Positions 24,153-35,865 of a stretch of DNA of 64,000 nt are shown here, one piece after another. Position 1 is the stretch's first letter. Each line of letters opens with the position of its first letter. The stretch comes from Incurvaria masculella (taxonomy: Eukaryota > Arthropoda > Insecta > Lepidoptera > Incurvariidae). Below the pieces are notes generated by a model. It did not search any database and was not told the DNA's origin. It saw only the letters and a list, made by a program, of their open reading frames with translations. The DNA lies in assembly GCA_946894095.1 (NCBI GenBank), contig OX335652.1:6099001-6163000 (forward strand), read 5' to 3'. Both the position numbers and the translations under genes were made by a program.

Positions 24153-24348
24153 CTAAAAGATATAGTTTGAAGGTATTTTCATTAGGGTGAAATGCGATAC
24201 TTTCGTTAGGCTCCAAAATTCTTTTCATGATTTTGAATATCATTTAAATATATTTCTATAACCTCTATTAGTCATTTTTGTAAATATTTTTAGGACATTG
24301 TATTGATATATAGTATATTGTACAGGATTTGCCTGACAATAACATTTA

Positions 24349-24490
24349 GGGCCGATTTTTCAATCCTCAGATAGTACTTAACGGTCTGAAAGTACAAATT
24401 TGAGTTTATTTTAAAGACGGAAGTCGTTACCGGAGTTACAGAAGTCCTACCACAGTTAACTTATTGTGATTTTAATTATGTTTTATTATG
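24349..24490 (+). mobile_element. MITE AGGGC family, truncated copy
   Basis: It begins after TTA with GGGCCGATTTTTCAATCCTC and AGATAGTACTTAACGGTCTG, then diverges. The right inverted repeat is missing; a SINE follows directly. Confidence 0.6.
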
Positions 24491-24712
24491 TTTTATGGAA
24501 CTGTATACGGATGGCTAATACAACACCTACTGTCATGATATAAACTTAACCCATCACATGGAAACTAGGTGCCGTTCCAGGACCTTCCTAATATTGCACA
24601 GCTTCATTAAAGTTGACGGAAAACACTGACACCTTTAATTGATACTTTGACCAACTTTCATTCAATACGTCAGTACAAACCCGGGAGGGATTGACTTTAC
24701 CAAGTGCTTATA
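24491..24712 (-). repeat. tRNA-derived SINE, 3' half
   Basis: Minus orientation: it starts with the 3' end motif (CGGATGGCTAATACAACACC), then AGGTGCCGTTCCAGGACCTT and CATTCAATACGTCAGTAC. The head with boxes A and B is missing. Confidence 0.8.
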
Positions 24713-25982
24713 GTTGACTTAGTTTTCAAAATTTAAGTTAGTTCCAACGCCTAGATAAATTTAGCAACACGGTTTATTATAGATTTCTGGCTGTAGCTTG
24801 CAAAAGGAATCACGCGATCCATTTTTTCCGAGCACTGCCCAATAATGTTTTAAGCACACAAAAAAATATTAAAATTATAAATAAAAATTATCGTGGCCAG
24901 TCAGCCGCTCATATAATACACTTTATAATCTCCAAAAAGATTGTTTTACCTTGGTGCACAGGTAATTGCTTTGCTCGCCAAATCAATAAATAATCCTCGA
25001 TTCGTTTAAAATATTTCTTAGAATGTAATGCCATTTGTTAGCCGTGTAGCGTAAGCTACATTATGTGTAACCTGACTGCTGCGTCGTCAGCTATGTTTCT
25101 TTATGTGCGCCGCGCGCGCACGCCAATACTTAATTAGTGAATATACGATCTTCAACCAAAGCACACGTGATTCACTCCGGCTTTGCGACCCGACATTTCA
25201 TCCCGCTAAACCGTGCTTCTTTCAACCATCTTTGGCCAATTTAAAAATAGTAAATGTTCCTTTATATAAAAAGTATAATCAAACCGATCAATGCAATAAA
25301 TAAAAAAGTTTTTAACTAAGAATGTTTATATTCCCTGGACGGTGCAAGCGGGCTGCGTTCGTTAGGCGTCGTCAGATGCTCCAAGCACGTAGTCCGCGCG
25401 GGGGAAAACCGATCTGTGAATTTAGGTATAGGATGATGTCTCGAAATATTGACTGACGTTAAATACTTTACCTTCTCCGTGTTTAAGTAGAATCATATAA
25501 TGATTATCTGATGATATTTATCAAATATCTATTGTCTTGTCGAACATAACATTAACTTTGGAACAAGTGGAATTTCCATGGACCAAATGTTTATTATTGA
25601 TGCATCATAATTGAAAATGCCTTTGTTTCGGCAGGCAGCCTTGGCTGATATGTCTTAATCCAATATTTATATAAAATGTTTAATTTGATGAGTACTGAAA
25701 ATATAGTCTAAACTGATTTAAATTTGGTGATGAAATTTACATTGATAATTATACCAATATATTATTGAATAAATACTCCGTGAATTTAAGCTAATCGTAC
25801 AATGGTCAAAAACATTTCAAAGGATATGATAGAGTTTTTGGTTTGGGATTATTGATCTATATTACCGCTAGAAAAAAGTCAGAATAGAAGCAGCAGCTGA
25901 AATACCCAACAAACGTACAAATATGAGAATGAAATATATCATGTATTTATCTTGTTACGCACTACTTACGGCGTACGCTAAG
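24713..25982. other. No gene recognised
   Basis: AT-rich; the frame at 25103-25303 has no domain. Confidence 0.4.
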
Positions 25983-26345
25983 CCCTCACATAATACGTGG
26001 CCGACGACGGCCTTGATTTTCGAACGTTCACGGGGGCTGCGAAAACCATGTCGGCCGGCCAGGTGCTATTTTACACCATGTTTAAAAGAGCCCAGGTTGT
26101 CTTTTCGGAACCATACCTCGGCAGGGAGTCTATTATATAGTTTACCAAACGAATAGATAAATGATATATGTAGATGATCGGTTGTTTCATATTTTGGGAA
26201 TAAATGGGTTCGTAAACTGCATGTTCTGCGTTGAGCGATAGCAGAAAGGACTTGGAGGGACAATTCTATTCAGCTCATACGAGGATTCACCATGGCAGGG
26301 ATGATAGAATACAGAGAGACACTCACATCCCTGCAGAGTTGGAGG
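25983..26345 (-). pseudogene. LINE ORF2 C-terminal remnant
   Basis: The minus strand reads CECLSVFYHPCHGESSYELN and PPSPFCYRST in one frame. After a frameshift another frame reads FGKLYNRLPAEVW, NLGSFKHGVK, a TAG stop, then HLAGRHGF. 'LFN/LYN-LPAEV...NLxxFKxxV' followed by a histidine/arginine tail is the usual C-terminal signature of Jockey/R1/CR1-type reverse transcriptases. The RT core is absent and frameshift and stop show it is dead. The plus-strand frame at 25923-26156 is a shadow. Confidence 0.75.
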
Positions 26346-26599
26346 ACTACTATAATTATAAGTTCTCATCGAAATAAAACAAAAAAATAGTTTTTCTAGG
26401 CCTAAAGCCTGTGGACGGCCAGCCTCCACACTCAAAACATGATATATAAATACAACAAAGTAGCGTCCTATAGGCATATGAAAGTTGCATCGCGCAGGTA
26501 CAACGTTCGAAAGTACTCGAATAATGCTCTGCTTAGCGACAGGTAAATAATAATAAAATAATAAGAACACGACTCACGCGCCCAAGGCCAACGCCGGGC

Positions 26600-29500
26600 G
26601 AGGGGTGGAGAGCGGGTACAGAGGGGGCGGAGGTATGACCCTGAGCGACTGCGCATCACAGGGCAGAGGGGAGCCGGGAGGAAAGATGAGCGGGGGAGAG
26701 GGGAGAGTGCGCATGACCACTCGAAAAATGGCGGGATTCCAAGGGAGGGGCGAGGGGGATCAGAGCCTAGAACAGAAAAGGCGCGCGCGTCCCTCGTCAG
26801 TCGGTGGCGAGCGAGTCTCTGGGGCAGTATGCCTCTATTCAGGGCTTACGGCACGTAGGTTGAATACGCGGAAGTGTTTTACTAAGGAATTTGCACCTGC
26901 AAAGTCTTTTCCCTCGTTTAGATTTTGTTTGGGGACATTGAAACGAGTCATTGAGTTTGAGAGAGTAGCAAAAGTGCAAATTTAGGAACGAGATGAGTTA
27001 GCTAAATAATATATGTTCTCTTGCAGAGTAGGTAGATTTGCAAACAGCTTTTGTTAAAATAGAGTGAAAGAATGGACGGCACTGGACCTTGGTAAGTCTG
27101 TACATATTTTTGGGGACCAGAAACGGTAGCAAACTGCGAGGAGGAGCCCCGTGTGGGGGAGGTGACGGCATATGTATTGATTGTATATCGAAGCTCGCGC
27201 GGCCTGGAAGATGCGCAAGCGCATTGGATGAAGGATTAGATATGAGGATGTACTGCATTTTGAATAACGAATAGTATGGAAGGAGATTTTATAAAGTTCT
27301 AGGTAAAGTTTTAAGTGGAATAAAATCCCTGGTTACAGTGGGGAGGGTTCTTTTGAGCTCAGATAATTTGTACTATATTTAGGAAGGACCTCGCGTGTGT
27401 AATGATGGTTCGTCGACTCGGACGAGGGTTACAGGCCGTGGTTTTACGTGGAATACAATCTTGCTCTACAGGGGGAGGGTTTTCTGTGTTCGAATAATGT
27501 ATACAGTATTCAGGAAGGGCCTCACGTGGGTATTGAAGGTCCGATGCCTCGGACGAGGGTCACAGGCTGTGGTTTTACGTGGAATAAAATCTCGCCTCAC
27601 AGGAGGATGGGTTTCTGTGTTTGATTTATATGGACTATATTTAGGAAGGGCTTAGGAGTGTTTGGGTGTGAGTGAAATGAGGGAGTGCGTCAGCGCACGC
27701 TGAACCAGAAAGATATTAAATTCCTAGGATCAGTGTTGAATAGTAGGACCGAGAGTCCATAGTGGGGCAACGGAACTGTCACGTACACCGGTTCGCTTTT
27801 CTAGATAAAATCTATCTAGCTAGCTACAAAAGAATAAAACGATATTTCTTCACAGAAATGTTAAGGCGATGGATGTTGAGTTGTGGGAAGCAAGTTTAAT
27901 CCACATACTTGTGCACGCTATGTGGATTTTTGTTTGGAGTGCAGCCAGAAAACGAGGCATTACGGGACATCGGTCGGGTCTGGGATCTCTATGAGATTTC
28001 ATGCCAGATTGATTGTACCTTAAACGTAAATGTAGCATCACTAACGAACATTCCGAGAAGCTGCGGATCCTGAATTTGAGCCTCAAGTTAGATTGGGCGG
28101 TACCCCTTTATACTGAAAGGAGCCGGAACCCATTAAGACTTTCATACTCAGTCAAACTCTAGAGAACCATGAAAGAAAAATATAGTATTGACATTATCGC
28201 AAAAAAAAAAATACACTACGATGATACAATACATACCAAATATCTCTCTGAACATAAATGACACTATGACACCGTATTTTAAATTGTTGGCATTTAGACC
28301 TGGGAGTCATGTTCCAATATTAAAATGTTCACCTCGTTTGAGAGGAAGGCGGAGGCCATACTCTGGTTCGCTTGACAACCGGCGACCAGGTTGACTATCT
28401 TAATAAATACAAAATCTGAAGGCATATCCATCTTGGATTGACCTCAGTGTACATTTCGCAGGCAACTTCCTGTTTCCCTGCTTAAATTAGTCGACAACCT
28501 TGAGGGTTTGTCATGACTGCGGATAACCGCTTATCTTGAACTGCTGTTTCTATCAGCTCTTCTGAAAGCCTTTATTGGCTTTACCACGATCTGCCAAGTG
28601 CCGGAACCGTGAAAATGTGGAGACACTCTCATGACCTACCCTGAGTCCAGGAAAGGCTTGGCAACGCGTGTGACTAATGTCACTAGACGCGAAAATCTTT
28701 AAAGTGACTACGCTTTGGTACGTCCGGAGCAGTTCACGAAACTACCCTTATGTCCATGCATTAGTAATGGCAGATGGGAGGGTCTGAGGTATGTCCTACA
28801 TTCATGTGGGCTGGTACAAGACAGATTCGTAACTATGGTCACCCGCCGTAGTTTTCAGTCACCGTTTGATCGGCTGACAAAACGAAAATTCTTGTGATAC
28901 CTAATGTGTCGTACTTGACGTTGTCAGTGGACACTCAAAATATATAGTGGTCATGTTGTAAATCCAATACCCCAATTGGTATATAATGAACCACATAAAC
29001 TCATATATCCCTACACGGGAATTGAGCCTTGGTGTTCAGAGGCCATATTCAGGATGGTTGGCCGCCGCTTTTTGAAGCAGAGGTCGCATATACAGCCTGA
29101 AGGCAGGAAGGCGATCATGTGGGGACGCGGGATAACAGTGCCATGGATGGACCTTGGACTGTGAGGGGCGTCACCATTACCCCATGGGGTAAAAATTTTT
29201 TTGAAGTTCTGGGCATGCTGAAATGCTCTATTCCAATCAATTCAGATTTGTGTTTGTATGTGAGAGCGCGTGTATGAGAGAGAGAGAGATTATGTATCAG
29301 GTTAGGATAGGGAGAAAGGAACCGATTAGAAGAACCGAAAGAGACAGACAGCTAGGTACAGGGGGAGGGCATAGCACCAATGAGGATTTGACAAAAATAT
29401 TCAGGAGAATACATGTTACCTAAGCAAGTAATGTAGTAAAATAACTAGATTTAACGTGAGCAAATCAGGAAACAGTAAATGGGAATATATTAGACGAATG

Positions 29501-29740
29501 GTTATGTAATGTAAATAATGAAAGCATATAGGACGATCACGAGCCAATGGGGAGAACAAATGGGACGAGTGGATACATGGTAAATAGGTAATTAATGTAG
29601 GATGTATCCAAGGGAAATATAAGGTACATAACTTAGGTTAGATATGTATAAGCTAATGTAGGCTAGGAGTCTATTTAAGGGGGGGTCTGGAGGTTTACAA
29701 GCCCATCTTGGGATTTTTTCGGCTTATGTAATTAGCGCTA
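26600..29740 (+). other. C-poor, purine-rich block of unknown origin
   Basis: Over about 3 kb the plus strand is poor in C and rich in G and A, especially 26600-26760 and 29240-29690, unlike the flanks. It contains the 131-bp tandem array at 27308-27700, a TCAGTC initiator-like motif near 26799 and a purine run (AAGGGGGGG) near 29679. Short open frames have no domain. Such skew could come from a degenerate LTR or other non-coding transposon, but I found no flanking direct repeats. Confidence 0.35.
27308..27700 (+). repeat. Tandem array, about 131 bp x 3
   Basis: Units start GTTTTACGTGGAATAAAATC (or near variants) at 27308, 27441 and 27572. They share TTAGGAAGGGCCTC and GGACGAGGGTTACAGGC blocks. 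The copies are clearly diverged, so this is an old array. The plus frame at 27395-27655 only reads through it. Confidence 0.8.
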
Positions 29741-29751
29741 CCAACCACTTA

Positions 29752-29919
29752 GGATGAGATAAATAGTCGTAACAGAAACTAAGACTAACGAAAAGTAGTA
29801 CTTTGTGACGTCAATTCGCATTACTTTGAGATTTCGTCCATACAAAATGTGTCAAAGTGACGTCACAAAGTACTACTTTCCGTTAGTCTTAGTTTCTGAT
29901 GCGACTATTTATCTCAGCC
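29752..29919. mobile_element. 168-bp palindromic MITE with TTA target duplication
   Basis: The ends read GGATGAGATAAATAGTCG and, inverted, GGCTGAGATAAATAGTCG. The arms stay complementary for about 60 bp (29752-29812 with 29859-29919), including ACTAAGACTAACG and AGTAGTACTTTGTGACGTCA. TTA lies at both flanks (29749-29751, 29920-29922). TTA duplications fit the PIF/Harbinger group; no transposase is present. Confidence 0.85.
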
Positions 29920-29922
29920 TTA

Positions 29923-31741
29923 GAACTGATGCCAGCGTTGAGAGAGCCATGCCGCAAGATAAGCTAATACCATAATACGTAGGGGTTTTCAGATCAGTGT
30001 TTTACTACGCATATCCTTTTTTATATATCGGTCTGTACCGCTTACTTTTATTTGGTTATAAATCTACTTATACATATATATTTGAGAATATTTGTCTGTT
30101 TGTTTGTTCTTCTTTCAAGCAGCATCCTAACAATAAATCGACCTGATTTTTTGCTTAGAAAAAAATTCGTTCTCGTATTATTCCAAGCGAAGCGGACCGC
30201 TCCTACCTTAAAAGAATTATCAAAAAAAAAAACAACTTTGAAACGCATAAATTTAATGTTAACTCAGTCATCAATTTACACTCGATTGGCTCAACTTTTT
30301 TAACTTCTGCTTTCTAAAGTTCAAAGAAATATTCAAATAAGACGGGAAATAAAAACAAACACCCGCTCTCTGAAATAATACCAACAAGCGGAAAAGGAAA
30401 AAAGTAATGTGGCGGGAAATTATGAGGCAGTCGTGGCACCGGGAGGGGGCAAGGGGCGAGGGTAGGGGTGAAGGAAGGGGAGGAAGTTGTGAAAAACTTT
30501 AGCCGAAGAAAAATAATGTAGCATTCGGGCATCGACTACCTACCTGTTGCTCATCAATGATGGATGCTGTATGAATAATCAATTAGTTTTAAGAGTTGTT
30601 TACCCGTAAAAAGTTTTATTTTCAAGAAACTCGTTTTGGCATTAATGGGCCGAAAATAAATTTATCGTCCTGAAATCAAAAATAATCTTTTAAAGGTATT
30701 TATTTTGGGAACGTGTGCAGTACAAATTGAATAGGTTTAATCATTCATGGCATAGTAAAAATCTACATTTCCACATTCAATTAAAATAGTATATTTACTA
30801 TTATTAATTTTGATGAAGTATCCCTCAATCGAACGGCTTTCCACAATGGTAGACGCAAAGAAGGTTGGTCGCATTCTATCAAAAGATATCCAATTATTTT
30901 CGCGCCGTCTGGACACTTCTCGCAATTTTTTCCAGCATTATCGTAACTTTGTCCATTCCCTCACCGTTCCTCGCTTCTCCTTAAGCAAGCCGACTACTCC
31001 ATCTAGCGGGTAACTGGATTAATGAACTCCGTCGAGAATCTGATGGAAAATGAATTCCCTCCACTTTTACTGCTTAGGCGCGTTATTAAATATTTTTTAC
31101 TAAATGTACACGGAGGGATTTTGACGTAGATTTTAAATATTTTTTTTACATGTTTTAGGAGTAAATCAGTTGATTAGAGGTAATTAAAGTGGTAATTGAT
31201 CCATTTCATGTAGGTATAAACTGACGTATAATATAAGCAGTTGAGCGAAGAGATTTGGAGATAATATTTATTGAGCATCTTAGGGGTGGATTAAGGAGGG
31301 AATGTTTCAATTATATTCCAGAACGGGTGAACGAGGGTTACAAAATTTGTATGGATAAACATGCTTTATTTATTGTATTTTAATGATTCCTAGATCATTA
31401 ATCTGATTGCGATGAAATTGTAGCGAATTATAATGCGCTAGCCCGCAAACGTTTCTGACTACAATTTACCGGGCTTCGCACAGGCGAATGTCAAGAAAGA
31501 TATTGATCTTGATGTTTCAAAGGTTCCGAAAATGATATAACGCAATAGTCCAATAAGTCCGTTAATTGTGACAATACTTTTATTACAAATACTTTTTGCA
31601 TTGAAAAATGAAATAGCTTCCATTCGGTCGATATCGACCGATTTTTCCGCGCCGAAATTCACCTTCTTTCGAAGGGAAAAGGGAGAGATAAGCTGGGCAA
31701 GCACCTCTGAGCGCGGTTGGGTGACCATTTCAACCGTTGAG
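29923..31741. other. No gene recognised; G-rich tract at 30441-30480
   Basis: AT-rich apart from a run of G-tracts (GGGAGGGGGCAAGGGGCGAG and GGTAGGGG) able in principle to form a G-quadruplex. A patch at 30025-30200 resembles dispersed repeat sequence with a TGTTTGTTTGTT motif. Confidence 0.4.
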
Positions 31742-32012
31742 GCTGGCCGTGGTTCGGATTCCACGTAAAACTGTAACTCTTCCTTACTTACTAGGTGGTA
31801 CGATTTATCCCGCCTAGGATGGTACCATCGCATTGAATGAACGATGGTCGAAGGGGCAATGAAAATTGTCCTTGTTTTCCATCCAGTTTAATGTAACCGA
31901 GCAATATAAGGAATGTCCTGGCATGGCACCTAGTTCCTATGTGGTGTGTAAGGCTAAAATATCTGACGTTCAGATTGCTATTAGCCATCCATGTCCAGTT
32001 ACATAAAAAAAA
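31742..32012 (+). repeat. tRNA-derived SINE, body and 3' end
   Basis: It contains TGGTTCGGATTCCACGTAAA, ACTAGGTGGTACG, ATGGTACCATCGCATTGAAT, TTTTCCATCCAGTTTAATGT and the 3' end AGCCATCCATGTCCAGTTAC with an A8 tail. The pol III head is too degraded to see. Confidence 0.85.
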
Positions 32013-32228
32013 GATTGCAAATTCCAAAAACTTCGTTATCAGTAAGTAAAATAAATCTTGAGAAAAGGCAAATCCGCGCGGTAACCCGCCCGACCGGTGT
32101 ACCAGCTGATTATCAGCCGCTGAAACACGTGCCTTCTTAAAGGTTAAGCAAGACGCACAGCACATTGCTAAGAGTGCCATCAGTACCACTACTCTTCTAA
32201 GCCCCGATTGCTTGAAGAAACGGCTGGG

Positions 32229-32330
32229 TTTTTTTTATGTAACTGAACATGGATGGCTAATACCGAACTGACCGCCCGATATTAGCCTTACGCACCACAT
32301 GGGTTAATCAATGTTCAAACACATCACTTT
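32229..32330 (-). repeat. tRNA-derived SINE, 3' end fragment
   Basis: Minus orientation: a T-run, then ATGTAACTGAACATGGATGG and CTAATACCGAAC, the reverse complement of the SINE 3' end. It lies about 200 bp from an oppositely oriented copy. Confidence 0.75.
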
Positions 32331-32533
32331 TACTGAACCGCATGAGTTTCTTCCATACTGGTCATACAAAGTGACTTGTTTAATCATACGTTGACATTAA
32401 TTTAGATTTTTTGTCCTTTCGTGCACTCGGCCCTTAGTATCTTCGTCATCAGTTTAGAGAGCATCCTCAGCCGTTCGTTAAAACTGGTATGATATCGAGG
32501 GGACACTTTAAGTTAGACGCGAAATGACGAAAG

Positions 32534-32811
32534 AAAAACCGACCAAGTACGAGTCGCACTCGCACAAGAAGGGTTCCGTAACATCGTACAATATTTAACA
32601 CAAAAAATCACGTTTTTTTATTTTAATTTTTATATGTTTTTTATTTTACCTATTTATTGTTACAGCGGCAAAATAAATACACACTGTGAACATTTCAGCT
32701 GCCTACCTATTACGGTAAATGAGATAAAGCCCTGCGACGGACGGACCGACGGACAGCGGAGGCTTAGTAATAGGGTACCGTTTTCACCCTTTGGGTACGA
32801 AACCCTAAAAA
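32534..32811 (-). repeat. GGTTCCGTACC foldback repeat, copy 8
   Basis: Minus copy with several changes in the palindrome end (AAGTACGAGTCGCACTCGCA) and a shortened (GTCC)n. It is flanked by A-runs. Confidence 0.92.
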
Positions 32812-34386
32812 GGGTTATCTTCAACTTCGCGAGGATAACGAGAGAACCATCAAACCACTTCAGGAATTTAGACACTCGTCTAAAATCCTAAACTAGTGCT
32901 TCTTCCAGCCTTGTAAACTGCTTCCATCTTAGTTTAATTTTATTTTTGGAATAAAAATTACAAAGTACCAAACCATAACTGAAAGTAGCCTGAAACTCTA
33001 ACTGGGGAACCTAAATATGTACTCTTAAAAAAAGCGCGTTCTCACAGTTAAGCAGCAGTCCGCGGTAACCTGAGTTCGGATGATCTTCATTCGCTGTTGT
33101 AAAACTACAGAGTACATACTTTATTTTTTCCTATGTAATATATGTTATGTGGTAAAACGTTTGGAAAAAATGTGACAGCAACATTCTACGTAAATGCTGG
33201 TTTATTTTCTTAAAGGTAATTTTAGCGTTTATCTTGTTAAAGTGACAATATTTCCTAGCGTTTCCAGCCCTTTAAAGTTTGATAGGTATTAGTTAACTCT
33301 TGAATCGACAAACAATAGTTTGACGCATAACTTCGGGAACATTTTGATAGATCTAACACTCACCATCTTTGACAGTATGTAAACAAGGCGAAACGATCCA
33401 ACTTCAAAGTTTGTCATCACATCAAGCCGCCATTTTACACCGACCTACTTGTCTTTGGGCCTCGGGAAGATTCACACGACACTCGATATAATACTATACC
33501 TCAATCTTTGGTACCATATAATAATAAGTAAAATCTCTTGGATGCAATCTTTAATACCTCACGAAATTTGCCTGTTTTGACGAATTAATTATTTTAACAC
33601 CTTCCGAGTTTTCGTCCGCACCGTCCAGTAAAAGTTGACCGCTTATTTCTTCGTCACCTAAACGTTTTCGACCTTCCCGAAAATGATATATAATTAAGCA
33701 CTTGATTGCTTTTTGAAGTAAATTTAAATAAATTCTGGATAAAAATGCAATGTTCAAAATCATATTGTGGATTTTTTGTATTATATATAATTAATATATT
33801 TTGAATGAGACACGATTTCCTCATTCGGCCCCAAAAAAATCATTGATGGGGGGTTTTATTACTAAATGTATTTAATTCTTGTAAATAATAGTCTCAATTT
33901 ATATCAAAATTATAAATTCTTCCATTTACAAAAATATTTATCGTCAATAATGCCGAGTCGCCTCTGCAATCAGATTTAAGTACATGTTTTAATGTATTTT
34001 TTAAGGATTCTAGATTTTTTTACAACTTGAGAAGAAAACGTTAACGTAATCTTGTCATTAACTCTTAAAATTATCGGTCGTAGTGGAATGCCCGTAAAAT
34101 GGTTAACATGTAGACCTTCGACAGAAGAACAATTAAAGTTAGCATTACGCCAGTTGAAAGTAGTTCCGCTACTTGCGAAATTTCGAGATACATTTTAAAT
34201 TTAATTATAATAATAATAATTTTTATTATTTCAGACATAATCCATATTTTAACAAAACTATAAAACAAAACCAAACATTTTATAAAAAACTAACTAAAAA
34301 CGAACAAACAAACACATTGAATTACGGATATCATATTTCACCTTGAGTTGGATATAACGATGCCAGTTAGATTAAGACACACCTAC
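32812..34386. other. No gene recognised; presumed GPCR intron
   Basis: AT-rich DNA immediately downstream (minus sense) of GPCR exon 2. I looked for the expected DRY-containing exon and did not find it. Confidence 0.4.
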
Positions 34387-34512
34387 CTGAATCTGGCAGA
34401 AAATTTCTCCGTAAGGCCAGCAGCGGTAGAGCGCCGGCAGCAGAGCCACCGGAGCTATCAGCACGCCCGTGAACAGATCGTTGAGTGCCAGAGATGTCAG
34501 CAGGTAGCGTGG
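34387..34512 (-). CDS. Class A GPCR, exon 2 (TM2 to extracellular loop 1)
   Basis: This 126-bp phase-0 exon encodes 42 residues. The acceptor reads TTTTCCAG before CCACGC (AG at 34513-34514 on the plus strand as CT). The donor is CAG|GTAGGT just below 34387. It starts PRYLLTSLALND, where the Asp fits the conserved TM2 position 2.50, and continues LFTGVLIAP. It ends YRCWPYGEIFCQIQ, with the extracellular loop 1 Trp and the TM3 Cys that normally disulfide-bonds to loop 2. It joins in frame to exon 1, giving YIDNQ|PRYLL. This is the seven-transmembrane rhodopsin-like family at the plasma membrane; ligand unknown. The sequence reminds me of conserved insect orphan or amine-like receptors but I will not name one. 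The overlapping plus frame at 34348-34548 is a shadow. Confidence 0.88.
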
Positions 34513-35148
34513 CTGGAAAACGAATTCAGTGTCAAAAACAGAATTTGAGTGCTTTTGTTATTCAAATATTATTCACTGAAGATTTCAAATAGAAATAAAA
34601 ACAGTAATTCCATTATTTTGTCTCAGTTTATAATAATGCTTACGCAGTGACGCAATAATACAATTGGCGGCATAGAGGAACGCCCAAATGCAGTAAAGCT
34701 TTTCGTTTCTCCGACCACCGATATAGATTGAAAGAGATTCGAATCAAAAAGTAGACTGTTTAAATGACGGCAACTTGAAAACATACATTACTTTCGTATT
34801 TTAAGACCACAATAACGCTTAGATATCGATTACCAGAGTATTTGATTTCTAGTTACTAAACAGTTCAAAATAGCGGCCATTTTTTTTTTAATCTGACATC
34901 TCCAACCAAAGGGATAATGAGGTGTGTTTAAACGAATTCAGATTCTTGCACATATTTTCCTCTACAATAACCTTCAAGATTACTATGAAGATGACACGGT
35001 TGGATTTATCGCATTCACTGGTTTTTTTCTCAGTTAACAGGATGTTCAAAAACATGCAGACATAAATTATGAAGTTGTTCAATAAGGTAACATGTCCTAA
35101 CTTTTTTGAAACAATTCATAAACCAACTGTTTTTCCCAAAACACACAC
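34513..35148 (-). other. Intron between GPCR pseudo-exon A and exon 2
   Basis: AT-rich with GT/AG boundaries. If the functional exon 1 copy is spliced to exon 2, the true intron spans 34513-35646 and contains both dead exon copies. Confidence 0.6.
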
Positions 35149-35352
35149 CTGATTATCGATATACTTGATGTATCTCCGACTGAGGACCAGGTTTCCCAGG
35201 ACGATGCCCGCGGACAGGGCGAAGATGAAGAAAGCCTTGATGATGTCACCCGGTGCGGGGAAGGACGTCGACCAGATCTGCTTGCCGATCCAGCAGGAGC
35301 TGTTGATGAGGGCGGGCGCGACGAGCGGGGAAGTCTAACTCGAGTCGATCAT
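35149..35352 (-). pseudogene. GPCR exon 1, dead tandem copy A
   Basis: This is the copy closest to exon 2. It reads ATG ATC GAC TCG AGT TAG: the Lys codon of the intact copy is a TAG stop at codon 6, and Phe2 has become Ile. A 15-base in-frame deletion removes residues ICVLN from TM1, leaving GNLVLSRRY. The splice donor and the remaining sequence are kept. It cannot encode the receptor N-terminus. Confidence 0.9.
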
Positions 35353-35390
35353 AGTACGGAGGTGAAAACTTTTTTTCCCAAAACACACAC

Positions 35391-35609
35391 CTGATTATCA
35401 ATATACTTGATGTATCTCCGGCTGTTGAGCACGCAGATGAGGACCAGGTTGCCCAGGATGATGCCCGGGGACAGGGCGAAGATGAAAAAAGCCTTGATGA
35501 TGTCACCCGGTGCGGGGAACGACGTCGATCAGATCTGCTTGCCGATCCAGCAGGAGTTGTTGATGAGGGCGGGCGCGACGAGCGGGGAAGTCTTGCTCGA
35601 GTCGAACAT
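35391..35609 (-). pseudogene. GPCR exon 1, dead tandem copy B
   Basis: Full length at 219 bp with ATG and donor intact, but the Trp codon after GKQI is TGA (codon 27), truncating the frame before TM1. Other changes from copy C include Ser-to-Asn in the glycosylation site (INNSCW), Ala-to-Pro and Val-to-Ile in TM1. The longer frames on either strand here (35246-35644, 35529-35903, 35407-35622) are shadows made by the GC-rich repeat. Confidence 0.9.
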
Positions 35610-35646
35610 AGTACGGAGGTGAAAACTTTTTTCCCAAAACACACAC

Positions 35647-35865
35647 CTGATTATCGATATACTTGATGTATCTCCGACTGTTGAGCACGCAGATGAGGAC
35701 CAGGTTGCCCAGGACGATGCCCGCGGACAGGGCGAAGATGAAGAAAGCCTTGATGATGTCACCCGGCGCGGGGAAGGACGTCGACCAGATCTGCTTGCCG
35801 ATCCAGCAGGAGCTGTTGATGAGGGCGGGCGCGACGAGCGGGGAAGTCTTGCTCGAGTCGAACAT
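35647..35865 (-). CDS. Class A GPCR, exon 1 (N-terminus and TM1), intact copy C
   Basis: This 219-bp exon encodes 73 residues and ends at CAG|GTGTGT in phase 0. The start at 35865 is the first ATG after an in-frame TGA upstream. The N-terminal segment carries one N-glycosylation site (INSSCW, Asn17). TM1 spans roughly residues 36-59 and contains GIVLGNLVLICVL, where GN..V is the class A TM1 signature (Asn 1.50). NSRRYIKYIDNQ begins intracellular loop 1 and continues directly into exon 2. This is the 5'-most of three tandem copies and the only one without a stop, so it is presumably the functional one. Promoter and 5' UTR exons were not identified. The remaining transmembrane exons were not found, so the gene is partial here. 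Confidence 0.88.

Noticed and set aside
23638..24243. 201-codon minus-strand open frame
   Set aside because: It reads through foldback repeat copy 7; the TDGQTDGRTDG stretch is translated (GTCC)n, and similar frames occur in most other copies of the repeat.
34348..34548. 66-codon plus-strand frame
   Set aside because: Antisense of GPCR exon 2, which has proper splice sites and TM2 motifs on the minus strand.
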